Virus record (IMG/VR): IMGVR_UViG_3300043395_000495
Span: 1 to 52,252 of that record
Source: a virus
Strand: one strand, 5' to 3'
Length of the DNA stretch: 52,252 nucleotides
In this document: one piece after another, positions 7,593 to 14,189 of the stretch
Position numbering within the stretch: position 1 is the first letter of the stretch
Layout: every line of letters begins with the position of its first letter
The notes under the pieces: model-generated
What the model saw: only the letters and a program-made list of their open reading frames with translations
What the model was told of the DNA's origin: nothing
Database searches by the model: none
Program-made: the position numbers and the translations under genes

Positions 7593-7621
7593 ATTATATA
7601 GAAAAAAGAGGGGTATGTCAA
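7593..7621 (-). promoter_or_regulatory. Perfect consensus host promoter inside a terminator (TTGACA-17-TATAAT)
   Basis: TTGACA at 7621-7616 and TATAAT at 7598-7593 are exactly 17 bases apart. The -35 box occupies the loop and first paired base of the porin terminator hairpin, and the T-run of the terminator lies in the spacer. It should drive the 55-, 46- and 127-aa exported proteins and genes beyond. Confidence 0.85.
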
Positions 7622-7628
7622 CCCCTCT
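7602..7628 (-). terminator. Rho-independent terminator of the porin gene
   Basis: An 8-bp perfect stem (AGAGGGGT/ACCCCTCT, 7607-7628) with a 6-base loop is followed on the minus strand by a T-run. It lies 48 bases after the porin stop and doubles as the carrier of the next promoter's -35 box. Confidence 0.85.
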
Positions 7629-7675
7629 ATATGCTATATCTTGATTGTATCAAGAATATCGATAAGGTTTAGTTA

Positions 7676-9181
7676 TCAGAAACGGAAAGTTGTCTGAATC
7701 ACACCACCATAGTTGTCCGAAGCATTCTTCAGACCTTGGTTGTTAGAAACATAGAACACAGCAGGAGTGATGCTAATGTTGTCGCTAACCTTGTAACGAT
7801 AGAATGCTTCCCACATGAGAGCCTTTTGACTTTCAGTAAGTGAAGCAGCATTACCAGGAGCACCAATGGCGAAACCAGCGGCGTTACCCTTAGCAAACAC
7901 ATCACTCCACTGAAGACCTGCCATCCAAGTTTGGGAGTTGGTAGCACCAGTAGGAGTGGTACGACCAGCAGCATTCAGGCTAACATCGTTCCAACCATAA
8001 GCACCCGAGATCGAAGGTACGATACCCGACTTCTTAGGTTGCCAGTAAGCGTTGATAGCATAGCTGTTGGAAGTTTGACCTGCAGCAAGGTTGCCAGAAC
8101 CACCGTTGATAGCGTTAAAGGTACGAACACGAGTTCCTTCGGTGCCATAACGATAACCGAAAGCAACACCATACTGAGGAGCACGGTAACCGATCTGTGC
8201 CAGAGTATTCAGAGCACCAGTCTCATCGAACTGACCCTTGGAACTATCCGAACCATTTTGAGCGACATAGTTCAGACCAGCAACAAATCCACCTTTGCCT
8301 TTCTTGGTAGGTTGGACCCACTGAGCGCCGAAACCAGAACCAGTTGCCTTGTTATAAACGCCAGGAGCACCAGCAACTTGGAAGAAGTCAAGAATGTCAG
8401 ACTTATAAGCAGAAGGCACCCATGCCATCTCAGTGTTACGAACCAGAGCACCAGCAGTCAGAGTCATACCCTTGGTAAGACCAGGGAAGCTGTAGTACAG
8501 GCGGTCAAGTTGTACGGCGTTCGCATAAGTTTCTGCCTTATCCAGTTTGAATAAGGAGGAGGAAGAACCAAAAGGTTGCGAGGAGAAGTTACCAGTACGC
8601 AGACGAGTCTTCAGCAAGTCCTTACCAGTGAAAGAAGTATCGAAGCTGAGACGAAGATCGTAGTTGAATGCAGTGTTACCAACATTAGTGTTGTTAGCAA
8701 GACGAGCACCTTCTACACCACCGAGAACAAAGGTTGCTTCACCCTTGAGTTTGGTAGTAGTAGAGAACTGTTGTGCTTGAAGAGCAGTGGTTTGCTTCTC
8801 CAGTTTGGCAACACGACCACGAAGAACTTGAAGTTCATTAGAGAACTCATTAGCAAGACGCTGGAGTTCATCAGTTGCTTCAGTCACGCGATCCAGGCAA
8901 GCATTCAGAAGTGCAGCGGCTTCAAAACGAGTCATGGACTTACCACCAAGATAAGTACCATTCTCATAACCAGCAACACAACCATAACGCTCAACAAGAT
9001 TGCTGAGTGCCTGATATGCCCAATCCGTAGGTTGGACATCAGAAAGTTGTTTGATGCTTGAGACCTGCTCAGAGGAAGTGTATTGATTGACTGCTGCCAT
9101 ATTGAGATCTGCAGCATTCGCAGCAACAGGAGCAACCATTCCCAGAGCAACAGGTGCGAGCATCAGTTGTTTGAGTTTCAT
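7676..9181 (-). CDS. Cyanobacterial-type SLH-domain outer-membrane porin
   Basis: The 501-residue product has a signal peptide (cleavage after ANA, residue 24), an SLH domain at about 45-96 (DVQPTDWAYQALSNLVERYG, TRFEAAALLNACLDRV), a coiled coil at 97-137 (LQRLANEF...LRGRVAKLEKQ), and a beta-barrel to the C-terminal FRF. This is the full architecture of cyanobacterial Som-type/OprB-like porins, in which the SLH domain binds pyruvylated wall polymer and the barrel forms a channel. Length is normal for the family and no truncation is seen. It has its own promoter and terminator, so it is a one-gene unit. It was probably taken from a host; a role in nutrient uptake, receptor masking or superinfection exclusion is inference. 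Confidence 0.92.
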   Translation of the reverse strand: MKLKQLMLAPVALGMVAPVAANAADLNMAAVNQYTSSEQVSSIKQLSDVQPTDWAYQALSNLVERYGCVAGYENGTYLGGKSMTRFEAAALLNACLDRVTEATDELQRLANEFSNELQVLRGRVAKLEKQTTALQAQQFSTTTKLKGEATFVLGGVEGARLANNTNVGNTAFNYDLRLSFDTSFTGKDLLKTRLRTGNFSSQPFGSSSSLFKLDKAETYANAVQLDRLYYSFPGLTKGMTLTAGALVRNTEMAWVPSAYKSDILDFFQVAGAPGVYNKATGSGFGAQWVQPTKKGKGGFVAGLNYVAQNGSDSSKGQFDETGALNTLAQIGYRAPQYGVAFGYRYGTEGTRVRTFNAINGGSGNLAAGQTSNSYAINAYWQPKKSGIVPSISGAYGWNDVSLNAAGRTTPTGATNSQTWMAGLQWSDVFAKGNAAGFAIGAPGNAASLTESQKALMWEAFYRYKVSDNISITPAVFYVSNNQGLKNASDNYGGVIQTTFRF

Positions 9182-9203
9182 AAAAATTTTTACTAAACGA
9201 CAT

Positions 9204-9217
9204 GCCTCAGTTGAGGC
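9204..9217 (-). promoter_or_regulatory. 5'-terminal leader hairpin of the porin mRNA
   Basis: GCCTCA/TGAGGC form a short stem at the expected first transcribed bases (start near 9217). A stem at the very 5' end may protect the mRNA. No good Shine-Dalgarno sequence is seen between it and the ATG. Confidence 0.4.
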
Positions 9218-9223
9218 TCAGGT

Positions 9224-9252
9224 ATTTTAACATTCACTTTAGATTGTGTCAA
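9224..9252 (-). promoter_or_regulatory. Host-type promoter of the porin gene (TTGACA-17-TAAAAT)
   Basis: TTGACA at 9252-9247 and TAAAAT at 9229-9224 with a 17-base spacer lie between tRNA-Ser and the porin gene on the minus strand. Confidence 0.8.
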
Positions 9253-9267
9253 CTAAGAGAAGGTTAA

Positions 9268-9352
9268 CGGAAGGGGTGGGATTCGAACCCACGGATGCTC
9301 TCACATCGCTAGTTTTCAAGACTAGAGCCATCAACCACTCGACCACCCTTCC
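9268..9352 (-). tRNA. tRNA-Ser (UGA)
   Basis: Class II tRNA with acceptor GGAAGGG/CCCTTCC, anticodon stem CTAGT/ACTAG, loop CTTGAAA giving UGA, a long variable arm and T loop TTCGAAT. CCA is not encoded. Its 5' part overlaps the last 22 bases of the 66-aa gene upstream. A promoter within that gene ends 17 bases before the tRNA. Confidence 0.94.
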
Positions 9353-9531
9353 ATGTATTGGAATTGTTCTTGGAGATTATAGAACAACTTATGTCTTTCT
9401 GTCAAGACATAATAACCAGTCAATTCTGAACCATTGTCTGTCCACCCATACCCTATAATTTTTTCATTCACACGTTCATGTATTTTGTCTGTATGAAGAT
9501 AGTGATTGTAGCGTTGGTGAAGATTGATCAT
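9331..9531 (-). CDS. Hypothetical protein, 66 aa
   Basis: A small polar protein (MINLHQRYNHYLHTDKIHER...) with no known motif. Its ATG shares one base with the stop of the zinc-ribbon-like gene (TAATG), which supports translation. The last 22 bases overlap tRNA-Ser, and a strong promoter lies inside its 3' half, so it may end within a compact tRNA control region. It is moderately supported as a gene. Confidence 0.55.
   Translation of the reverse strand: MINLHQRYNHYLHTDKIHERVNEKIIGYGWTDNGSELTGYYVLTERHKLFYNLQEQFQYMEGWSSG
9376..9405 (-). promoter_or_regulatory. Host-type promoter for tRNA-Ser (TTGACA-18-TATAAT)
   Basis: TTGACA at 9405-9400 and TATAAT at 9381-9376, spacer 18, within the 3' part of the 66-aa gene. 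The expected start (about 9369) is 17 bases before tRNA-Ser. Confidence 0.65.
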
Positions 9532-9782
9532 TAACGGACCTCGTAATCAAGTTTTCGGACTTTGCGTTGGCGTCTTTCCTCTTGATATTTTAGGTCAGCA
9601 TTTGACAACATTGGTTGTTTCTTAACATTTTTTTCAGAATTTAGCAACACAACTTCAGACAAATCTAATGCTGAAATTTTGTCGCCTACAATGGATGTCA
9701 TATTAGGACATCCACATGATCTAGTTTTGACTGGGTGAGCCTCTAGCTCCTTGCCACAAAGGCGGCATCTTACAGATAACAT
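9531..9782 (-). CDS. Small zinc-ribbon-like protein (83 aa)
   Basis: The N-terminus has CRLCGKEL and, 14 residues later, SCGCPN, giving a plausible Cys4 metal site (C6, C9, C23, C25) of zinc-ribbon type. The rest is charged with a basic tail (EERRQRKVRKLDYEVR). Such small zinc proteins in phages often bind nucleic acid or host RNA polymerase, but no specific family is recognised. It lies between tRNA-Val and the 66-aa gene. Confidence 0.75.
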   Translation of the reverse strand: MLSVRCRLCGKELEAHPVKTRSCGCPNMTSIVGDKISALDLSEVVLLNSEKNVKKQPMLSNADLKYQEERRQRKVRKLDYEVR

Positions 9783-9810
9783 TGTTTTTCATTTAACCTC
9801 TAGAAGTTAA

Positions 9811-9882
9811 TGGGAAATGTCGGATTCGAACCAACGACTTACTGCTTGTAAGGCAGCCACTCTACCGCTGAGTTAATCTCCC
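9811..9882 (-). tRNA. tRNA-Val (UAC)
   Basis: Minus-strand cloverleaf: acceptor GGGAGAT/ATTTCCC, anticodon loop CTTACAA giving UAC, T loop TTCGAAT. CCA is not encoded. It is third in the Arg-Leu-Val tRNA cluster, three bases after tRNA-Leu. Confidence 0.93.
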
Positions 9883-9885
9883 GTA

Positions 9886-9968
9886 TGTCGGCAAGAGGAC
9901 TTGAACCTCCACGTCATAAAGACACTGGAACCTAAACCCAGCGCGTCTACCAATTCCGCCATGCCGAC
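9886..9968 (-). tRNA. tRNA-Leu (UAG)
   Basis: Class II tRNA with acceptor GTCGGCA/TGCCGAC, anticodon stem CTGGG/TCCAG, loop TTTAGGT giving UAG, long variable arm and T loop TTCAAGT. Its first base directly follows the encoded CCA of tRNA-Arg. Confidence 0.94.
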
Positions 9969-10044
9969 TGGCGACTCAGGTTGGGGTCGAACCAACGACC
10001 GACTGCTTAGAAGGCAGTTGCTCTATCCACTGAGCTACTGAGTC
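9969..10044 (-). tRNA. tRNA-Arg (UCU) with encoded CCA
   Basis: Acceptor GACTCAG/CTGAGTC, discriminator G, then genomic CCA (9971-9969). The anticodon loop CTTCTAA gives UCU, which reads AGA/AGG codons that are common in AT-rich phage genes. It is the only tRNA here with encoded CCA and is first behind the cluster promoter. Confidence 0.94.
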
Positions 10045-10056
10045 ATGTATGAGGAT

Positions 10057-10085
10057 ATTATACTACTGCTTGGGGCAGTCGTCAA
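10057..10085 (-). promoter_or_regulatory. Host-type promoter of the Arg-Leu-Val tRNA cluster (TTGACG-17-TATAAT)
   Basis: TTGACG at 10085-10080 and TATAAT at 10062-10057, 17 bases apart; expected start near 10050, just before tRNA-Arg. The -35 region lies in the 3' end of the 136-aa gene. Confidence 0.75.
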
Positions 10086-10473
10086 GCCATGGAGCACAAA
10101 GTCTCATTTCACCTCCCAATGATTTACAGTCATCAGTATAGCACACCGTAGTGTCTATTGGTTTCTCGGAATATCTTGGAGGTATAATCTCCACAGGTTT
10201 CCATCCTGTCTCTTTCTTATATTTTTCTATAGCATCACCAACTGCTTTTTCAGCACGGCAAGCACGTATCTCTTCAATTTCAAGTTTTACATCTTCCAAT
10301 GTATCAATATTTAGTGTTCTTGTCAATTGATCTATCACACACCACACTTTTTGTTTTGGCAAATTTGTGAATGCTGCTATTCCAGATACTACAAAAAGAA
10401 GCACTCCAGATATTATCATCATATCTTTCATGCTAGTTTTTTTCTTTCCGATTTGGAAATTAAACTGAGGCAT
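10063..10473 (-). CDS. Membrane-anchored protein of unknown function (136 aa)
   Basis: A basic N-terminus (FQIGKKKTSMKD) is followed by a transmembrane helix at about 17-36 (MMIISGVLLFVVSGIAAFT) and an 85-residue polar domain with seven cysteines, several near the C-terminus (CYTDDC, LCAPWLDDC). If the domain faces the periplasm these could form disulfides. It is preceded by a late promoter and a hairpin that ends exactly at the ATG. It lies between the secreted lysozyme and the tRNA cluster; a spanin-like role is possible but not shown. Confidence 0.7.
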   Translation of the reverse strand: MPQFNFQIGKKKTSMKDMMIISGVLLFVVSGIAAFTNLPKQKVWCVIDQLTRTLNIDTLEDVKLEIEEIRACRAEKAVGDAIEKYKKETGWKPVEIIPPRYSEKPIDTTVCYTDDCKSLGGEMRLCAPWLDDCPKQ

Positions 10474-10494
10474 GGGGGTGTGATCAGCACCCCC
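10474..10494 (-). promoter_or_regulatory. Hairpin abutting the ATG of the 136-aa gene
   Basis: A 7-bp stem (GGGGGTG/CACCCCC) with a 7-base loop ends at the base before ATG 10473. The late promoter at 10502-10495 would start transcription near 10489, removing the five G of the 5' arm, so only read-through transcripts could form the full hairpin. Confidence 0.6.
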
Positions 10495-10502
10495 TATTTA
10501 TT
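10495..10502 (-). promoter_or_regulatory. Late promoter (AATAAATA)
   Basis: AATAAATA on the minus strand, one mismatch to TATAAATA, 22 bases before the ATG of the 136-aa membrane protein and directly before its hairpin. Confidence 0.5.
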
Positions 10503-10509
10503 CAGTTTA

Positions 10510-11148
10510 TCAAACCTCTACCGTAATCAGTCGGGACGCATAATCATGAGCATACGAAGTGCGAGCACCATGAATGCCCCAACCAATCCAACTATACGCA
10601 TAGTCCATGTAGCGATTAATTGATTTACCAGGCATCTTCATCCTGTTCTCAATATCTTTCCACTGGACTTCATTTGTTAGATAACGAAGTTGCGTGTGAA
10701 GTGATGATGGCGAACCACCAAACCTCTTAGCAAAATCACCCAATCCATAATAACGGTTGGCAGATGTCCATTGGATCAGTCCATAACCGCCGTAGCAGCT
10801 ATGCCAACTGGTCCTGCTACCACCTTCGCAAATATTAGGCACGAACATAGATTCCTGCTTGATATTGCCCATGATAGTAGCAAGGGCGTTTCTGTCTTTA
10901 ATTCCAGCGTCCTGGAAATAATTGAGAGCAATGTTCTCGTTGTCAGAACACCCCTTACAAATTAGCCTTTTCTCTTTTGGTTTTTCGGGAGCAACCGCTT
11001 TGGTCGCTGTCGTTGTTTCAAACTCCTTGACAATAGCAAATGGGGGAGGACCCTGGACAGGAGGAGGTGGAAACAGTGGCAGTGTTGCCGAGGTGGTTGT
11101 AACCGATGCCAGAAGGGGCAGGGCTACAAGTGTAAAAGTGTTTGGCAT
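10510..11148 (-). CDS. Secreted tail-lysozyme-like muralytic enzyme
   Basis: The N-terminus (MPNTFTLVALPLLASVTTTSA) looks like a signal peptide, followed by a proline-rich stretch (about 24-60) and a C-terminal domain at about 68-205 of the phage tail lysozyme type: GIKDRNALATIMGNIKQES with the likely catalytic E99, then GGYGLIQWTS. It should cut peptidoglycan. The signal peptide and a host-type promoter, rather than a late promoter, argue against a tail protein and for export to the periplasm during infection. Possible roles are lysis or wall loosening; both are inferred. Confidence 0.82.
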   Translation of the reverse strand: MPNTFTLVALPLLASVTTTSATLPLFPPPPVQGPPPFAIVKEFETTTATKAVAPEKPKEKRLICKGCSDNENIALNYFQDAGIKDRNALATIMGNIKQESMFVPNICEGGSRTSWHSCYGGYGLIQWTSANRYYGLGDFAKRFGGSPSSLHTQLRYLTNEVQWKDIENRMKMPGKSINRYMDYAYSWIGWGIHGARTSYAHDYASRLITVEV

Positions 11149-11252
11149 TAATAGTTATTGAACTCTACATCCCAATAGAGAAAGCGCACATCCCCTTTCT
11201 CAAGGGGCGATCTCCTGGGCACAAATTGTCACATCACCTTCTCATAATGTGA

Positions 11253-11275
11253 GACCCACCTTTATGGGGTGGGTC
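11253..11275 (-). promoter_or_regulatory. 5'-terminal hairpin in the lysozyme leader
   Basis: An 8-bp stem (GACCCACC/GGTGGGTC) with a 7-base loop falls at the expected first bases of the transcript (start about 11275). It has no T-run, so it is more likely an mRNA 5' structure than a terminator. A second stem (CCCCTT/AAGGGG) lies nearer the gene. The rest of the 165-base gap shows no ORF. Confidence 0.5.
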
Positions 11276-11280
11276 AAATC

Positions 11281-11309
11281 ATGATATCAGATATTTAGGC
11301 TGGTGTCAA
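11281..11309 (-). promoter_or_regulatory. Host-type promoter of the secreted lysozyme (TTGACA-17-TATCAT)
   Basis: TTGACA at 11309-11304 and TATCAT at 11286-11281 with 17-base spacing, five bases after the stop of the 682-aa gene. Confidence 0.65.
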
Positions 11310-11313
11310 GCGG

Positions 11314-13362
11314 TCAGAATCTGAACTTGACCTTAGCAGCAACAGAGTTTGTTGTCAATCCAGCAGCAACAGCATGGGTTCCCTCTAGATATAGTACCTC
11401 TTTTACATCAATGGAAGCAGTGGCACTATATGAGTTGTCGGTAGCATAGGCACCCTCAACACTCACACCGATCACATCTTTCTTCTTACCACCAAAACGA
11501 GTTTCAAGTTTCAAACCAGCTTCACCAACATGTGTGGTCTGGTTGAATGCCTCAACACTTCTTGCTGATTGTGGAGAACCAGTTTCAGTATAAGCATTTC
11601 TTGATATATTTGAGACAGTATAACCTACGAATGGTTTGAACCATCCAGAATTATTCACATATAATCTATTGCTAATCCACCACTGCTGTCCTTCAACGTT
11701 CGCCCAGTTACCAAACACATATTCAACTGTTCTGGCAACGTTATATTTGTCTCTGGAAGCGCCAGCATTTGTAATCAATGCTACATCTCTACCATGGAAG
11801 CTGTTGAATACTCCAATATGTTGTCTTTTTAGATGTGAGATGCTATCTACACCAATCATTTCCGAGTAGATATCATTATACTGTGCGCCAATCGTCCATC
11901 CTTTTGTGAGTGCTAGTTCTACACCACCACCAAATACTGTTGATTGTGCTTCATATCCATCAGCATTATAAGAATGTGCGAAACGGTTGGTTTCAAACAC
12001 TCTAAACTTTTTCTTCTCATTTACAAGTGGTTCGTGATTGAGTGTGCCATTGAGAGCACCACTGATGCCATCAAGAGCTTCTAATTGATCTACACGACCA
12101 TAGAAATCTCTGTAGTTATGGAACTCTTCGTATGTTGTAGAAGCAACGTAAGTATCAACTGGTGTTCCATTTGTTACAGTATCATTTCCATTCGCATCAG
12201 TTGTGGTTGTGACTGGAGTTAGTGTAACAGTTGTGAGTAATGGAGTTGTGACGCCAGTTGTTACATGAACATTGACTTTTTGTTTGCCATTATTCTCTGT
12301 TGCTGTAAAAGCAGGTGTATTAACAATCGTAGGAGCACCAGACACTACAGTATTATAAGCATATGATGGTCTAGTGACTGCTGTTGATTGCAAAGCAGAA
12401 GCAGTTACAGCAGATGTTCCAGTTCCATCCGATGATGAAGTGGTAACAACGGGAGTTCCATTTGATGTGGTTGTAGAACCATCAGAATATGTGGTGGTTG
12501 TAACTGGTGTTGTAGTTGTGGTTGTGGTAGTAACTGGGATTGTGGTAACTACCGTGTCTGTGTAGGTTCTAACAACAGGATTACCGTCAGCGTCAGTAGA
12601 AGTGTCAGTTCTAGTAACATAAGATGTCTCCGTTCTAGTAGAAGATGACGAAGAAGTTGTCACTTGGTTTGTTGTTGATGTTCCTGTGACTGTTGGAGTT
12701 GGATTACCAGCAGCAGCACCTTGAGCTGGTGTTGCTAGTGTAGTAAATCCATAACTAGATGGAATGGTGCATTGTGCTGGAGCAAGTGTTGTATCTTGAC
12801 AAAGACCAGCATAAGTTCCTAACTGAATGCTGCTTGTGTTAGCAGTATTATTACCAGATACATCAAATGAAATTGTGTATTGTGTTCCAGAAGTAAGATT
12901 AACACCTTGATAGATACCATCAAAGGTTCCTACAGCACCATCATACCACAATCCGTTGGTCCATGTTCCAGCCGCAGCAGGATAGGTTCCGTTCTGATAC
13001 CAGACACCCCAGTTTGTCGGTGCTTGAATTGTTGATGGTCCGTTGTTTGTAGTAATGCTAAATGAACCACCGTTGGTAAAGTCTCCGTTGGTGAGAAGAT
13101 TGACCGTAGATCCTGGAGCATATAATCTTACATTATCAAACGACCAGAATGCTGGGTCTTGGCGAAAAGCAAAACCTACAAAGTTAGCACCACTAGTAGA
13201 GGGAGTGTAAGTGTAGGTATATGTTTGCCAGGTGTTTGGGGTATTACCAGTAACTGTTCCAATATATCCTGGTGGTAATACTCCTGGTTGAGCAAATGCT
13301 GCGGTTGGCACTCCAAGGAAGAGCGCAGACGCTGCAGCGAGCGTCTTTTGCGTGTAAGACAT
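11314..13362 (-). CDS. Large exported protein with Thr-rich linker and outer-membrane beta-barrel end
   Basis: The 682-residue product has a signal peptide (cleavage near AFA-Q, residue 24), an N-terminal domain at about 30-210 with a carbohydrate-binding or jelly-roll look (SFDNVRLYAPGS, NLLTNGDFTNGG, GIYQGVNLTSGTQYTISFDV), a Thr/Ser/Val-rich linker at about 225-400, and a C-terminal half of alternating beta strands ending VAAKVKFRF. The final Phe is the usual outer-membrane barrel signal, so the layout resembles an autotransporter: passenger, linker, barrel. It could display the passenger on the infected cell. A late promoter overlaps the upstream lysozyme stop and a long stem-loop lies just before the ATG. 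I know no family for it in phages. Confidence 0.8.
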   Translation of the reverse strand: MSYTQKTLAAASALFLGVPTAAFAQPGVLPPGYIGTVTGNTPNTWQTYTYTYTPSTSGANFVGFAFRQDPAFWSFDNVRLYAPGSTVNLLTNGDFTNGGSFSITTNNGPSTIQAPTNWGVWYQNGTYPAAAGTWTNGLWYDGAVGTFDGIYQGVNLTSGTQYTISFDVSGNNTANTSSIQLGTYAGLCQDTTLAPAQCTIPSSYGFTTLATPAQGAAAGNPTPTVTGTSTTNQVTTSSSSSTRTETSYVTRTDTSTDADGNPVVRTYTDTVVTTIPVTTTTTTTTPVTTTTYSDGSTTTSNGTPVVTTSSSDGTGTSAVTASALQSTAVTRPSYAYNTVVSGAPTIVNTPAFTATENNGKQKVNVHVTTGVTTPLLTTVTLTPVTTTTDANGNDTVTNGTPVDTYVASTTYEEFHNYRDFYGRVDQLEALDGISGALNGTLNHEPLVNEKKKFRVFETNRFAHSYNADGYEAQSTVFGGGVELALTKGWTIGAQYNDIYSEMIGVDSISHLKRQHIGVFNSFHGRDVALITNAGASRDKYNVARTVEYVFGNWANVEGQQWWISNRLYVNNSGWFKPFVGYTVSNISRNAYTETGSPQSARSVEAFNQTTHVGEAGLKLETRFGGKKKDVIGVSVEGAYATDNSYSATASIDVKEVLYLEGTHAVAAGLTTNSVAAKVKFRF

Positions 13363-13369
13363 AGAAAAT

Positions 13370-13440
13370 CCGTGACTAAGTGAGGACTAACAAAACAAAC
13401 CGAAGTATGTTTTAGAAGTAAAATACTCACCTAGTCACGG
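13370..13440 (-). promoter_or_regulatory. Long stem-loop directly before the 682-aa gene
   Basis: Two 15-base arms (13440-13426 and 13384-13370) pair fully with one G-U pair and enclose a 41-base loop. The 3' arm ends 7 bases before the ATG, so the structure would occupy the ribosome landing site. It is in the 5' leader whichever promoter is used. No T-run follows. A role in translational control or mRNA protection is inferred. Confidence 0.7.
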
Positions 13441-13493
13441 AGACTGGAGATATAATTTCAGACCAGTGAAGCAAAATCAGTTGCGATTGTAAC

Positions 13494-13501
13494 TATTTAT
13501 C
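13494..13501 (-). promoter_or_regulatory. Late promoter (GATAAATA) over the lysozyme stop codon
   Basis: GATAAATA overlaps the TAA of the upstream lysozyme gene and points to the 682-aa gene, giving a leader of about 126 bases that includes the long stem-loop. Confidence 0.5.
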
Positions 13502-14171
13502 CCTTCTTCCAGGCTTCACCTTCTGCTTTTCTTCTACGAGCAAGTCCTGCTTCTACATTAGATCCAGGATTTCTGTAGAGATAGAGAGCATCGGGCACTA
13601 GGTCCCACTCTTTATTCTTCAGGCGTTTAGTAATAGTATTAAAGTTATCGCCACCGTAGAAACCAGCACCGAGATTATAAGCAAAGCTGAGAAGAGCGCC
13701 TCTTTTTCCATCTGACATTTCATTCCAATGTGGGATCTTACGAAGGGCAGGAAGAAACTGGTTCTTACACTGACTGATTAGCAGATCATCTGCTTCTTGC
13801 TGACTAATTTGATCGCCAAGTTTGAATGCCGAACCATCTTTCTTACGGGTAGATCCCCAACCAATAGTGATTGGCAGACCACCTGTAAGGGGGTCAGGAT
13901 ATGCCTTCAGATGGCATCCTTCGAACTCTTTGATCAACTTAATGCCCATCATTGGGACATCATCACCACCCGCTACAGGAGCAGAAGCAGCTGGAGCAGC
14001 AGGGGCTGATCCAGCACTAGTCTTTTTTCCTCTATAAATCTCCGCCCAATCAACATTATCTTCTAGATACTTGACTGGTAGGTTATCTTCCAACCACTGA
14101 ACTGCCTTGACGTGGTTAGGGTTCTTCTCGTCGTAAAACTTGAAGAAGTTGTGTAAATCTATTCTAGCCAT
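13497..14171 (-). CDS. GH24 lysozyme (endolysin) with shared N-terminal domain
   Basis: Residues about 1-48 are a small domain (LHNFFKFYDEKNPNHVKAV) also found on the next-door cysteine peptidase. An Ala/Pro/Ser linker at 52-70 follows, then a GH24 lysozyme domain from about 74: catalytic E84 in KEFEGCHLKAYPD, D93, and T102 in ITIGWGST. It should hydrolyse the glycan of peptidoglycan and is a good candidate for the phage endolysin. ATG at 14171 is preceded by AAGGAG, a strong ribosome site. No signal peptide is present, so release would need a holin. Confidence 0.9.
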   Translation of the reverse strand: MARIDLHNFFKFYDEKNPNHVKAVQWLEDNLPVKYLEDNVDWAEIYRGKKTSAGSAPAAPAASAPVAGGDDVPMMGIKLIKEFEGCHLKAYPDPLTGGLPITIGWGSTRKKDGSAFKLGDQISQQEADDLLISQCKNQFLPALRKIPHWNEMSDGKRGALLSFAYNLGAGFYGGDNFNTITKRLKNKEWDLVPDALYLYRNPGSNVEAGLARRRKAEGEAWKKG

Positions 14172-14189
14172 TGTTGTTCTCCTTTGTTA

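Noticed and set aside
7931-8554. Plus-strand open frame of 207 codons over the porin gene
   Set aside because: Mirror of the porin coding frame; composition is not protein-like, and no plus-strand promoter or ribosome site was seen.
4533-10044. tRNA cluster as a possible phage attachment site
   Set aside because: No integrase, excisionase or repeated tRNA end was seen; tRNA sets are normal in lytic T4-like phages.
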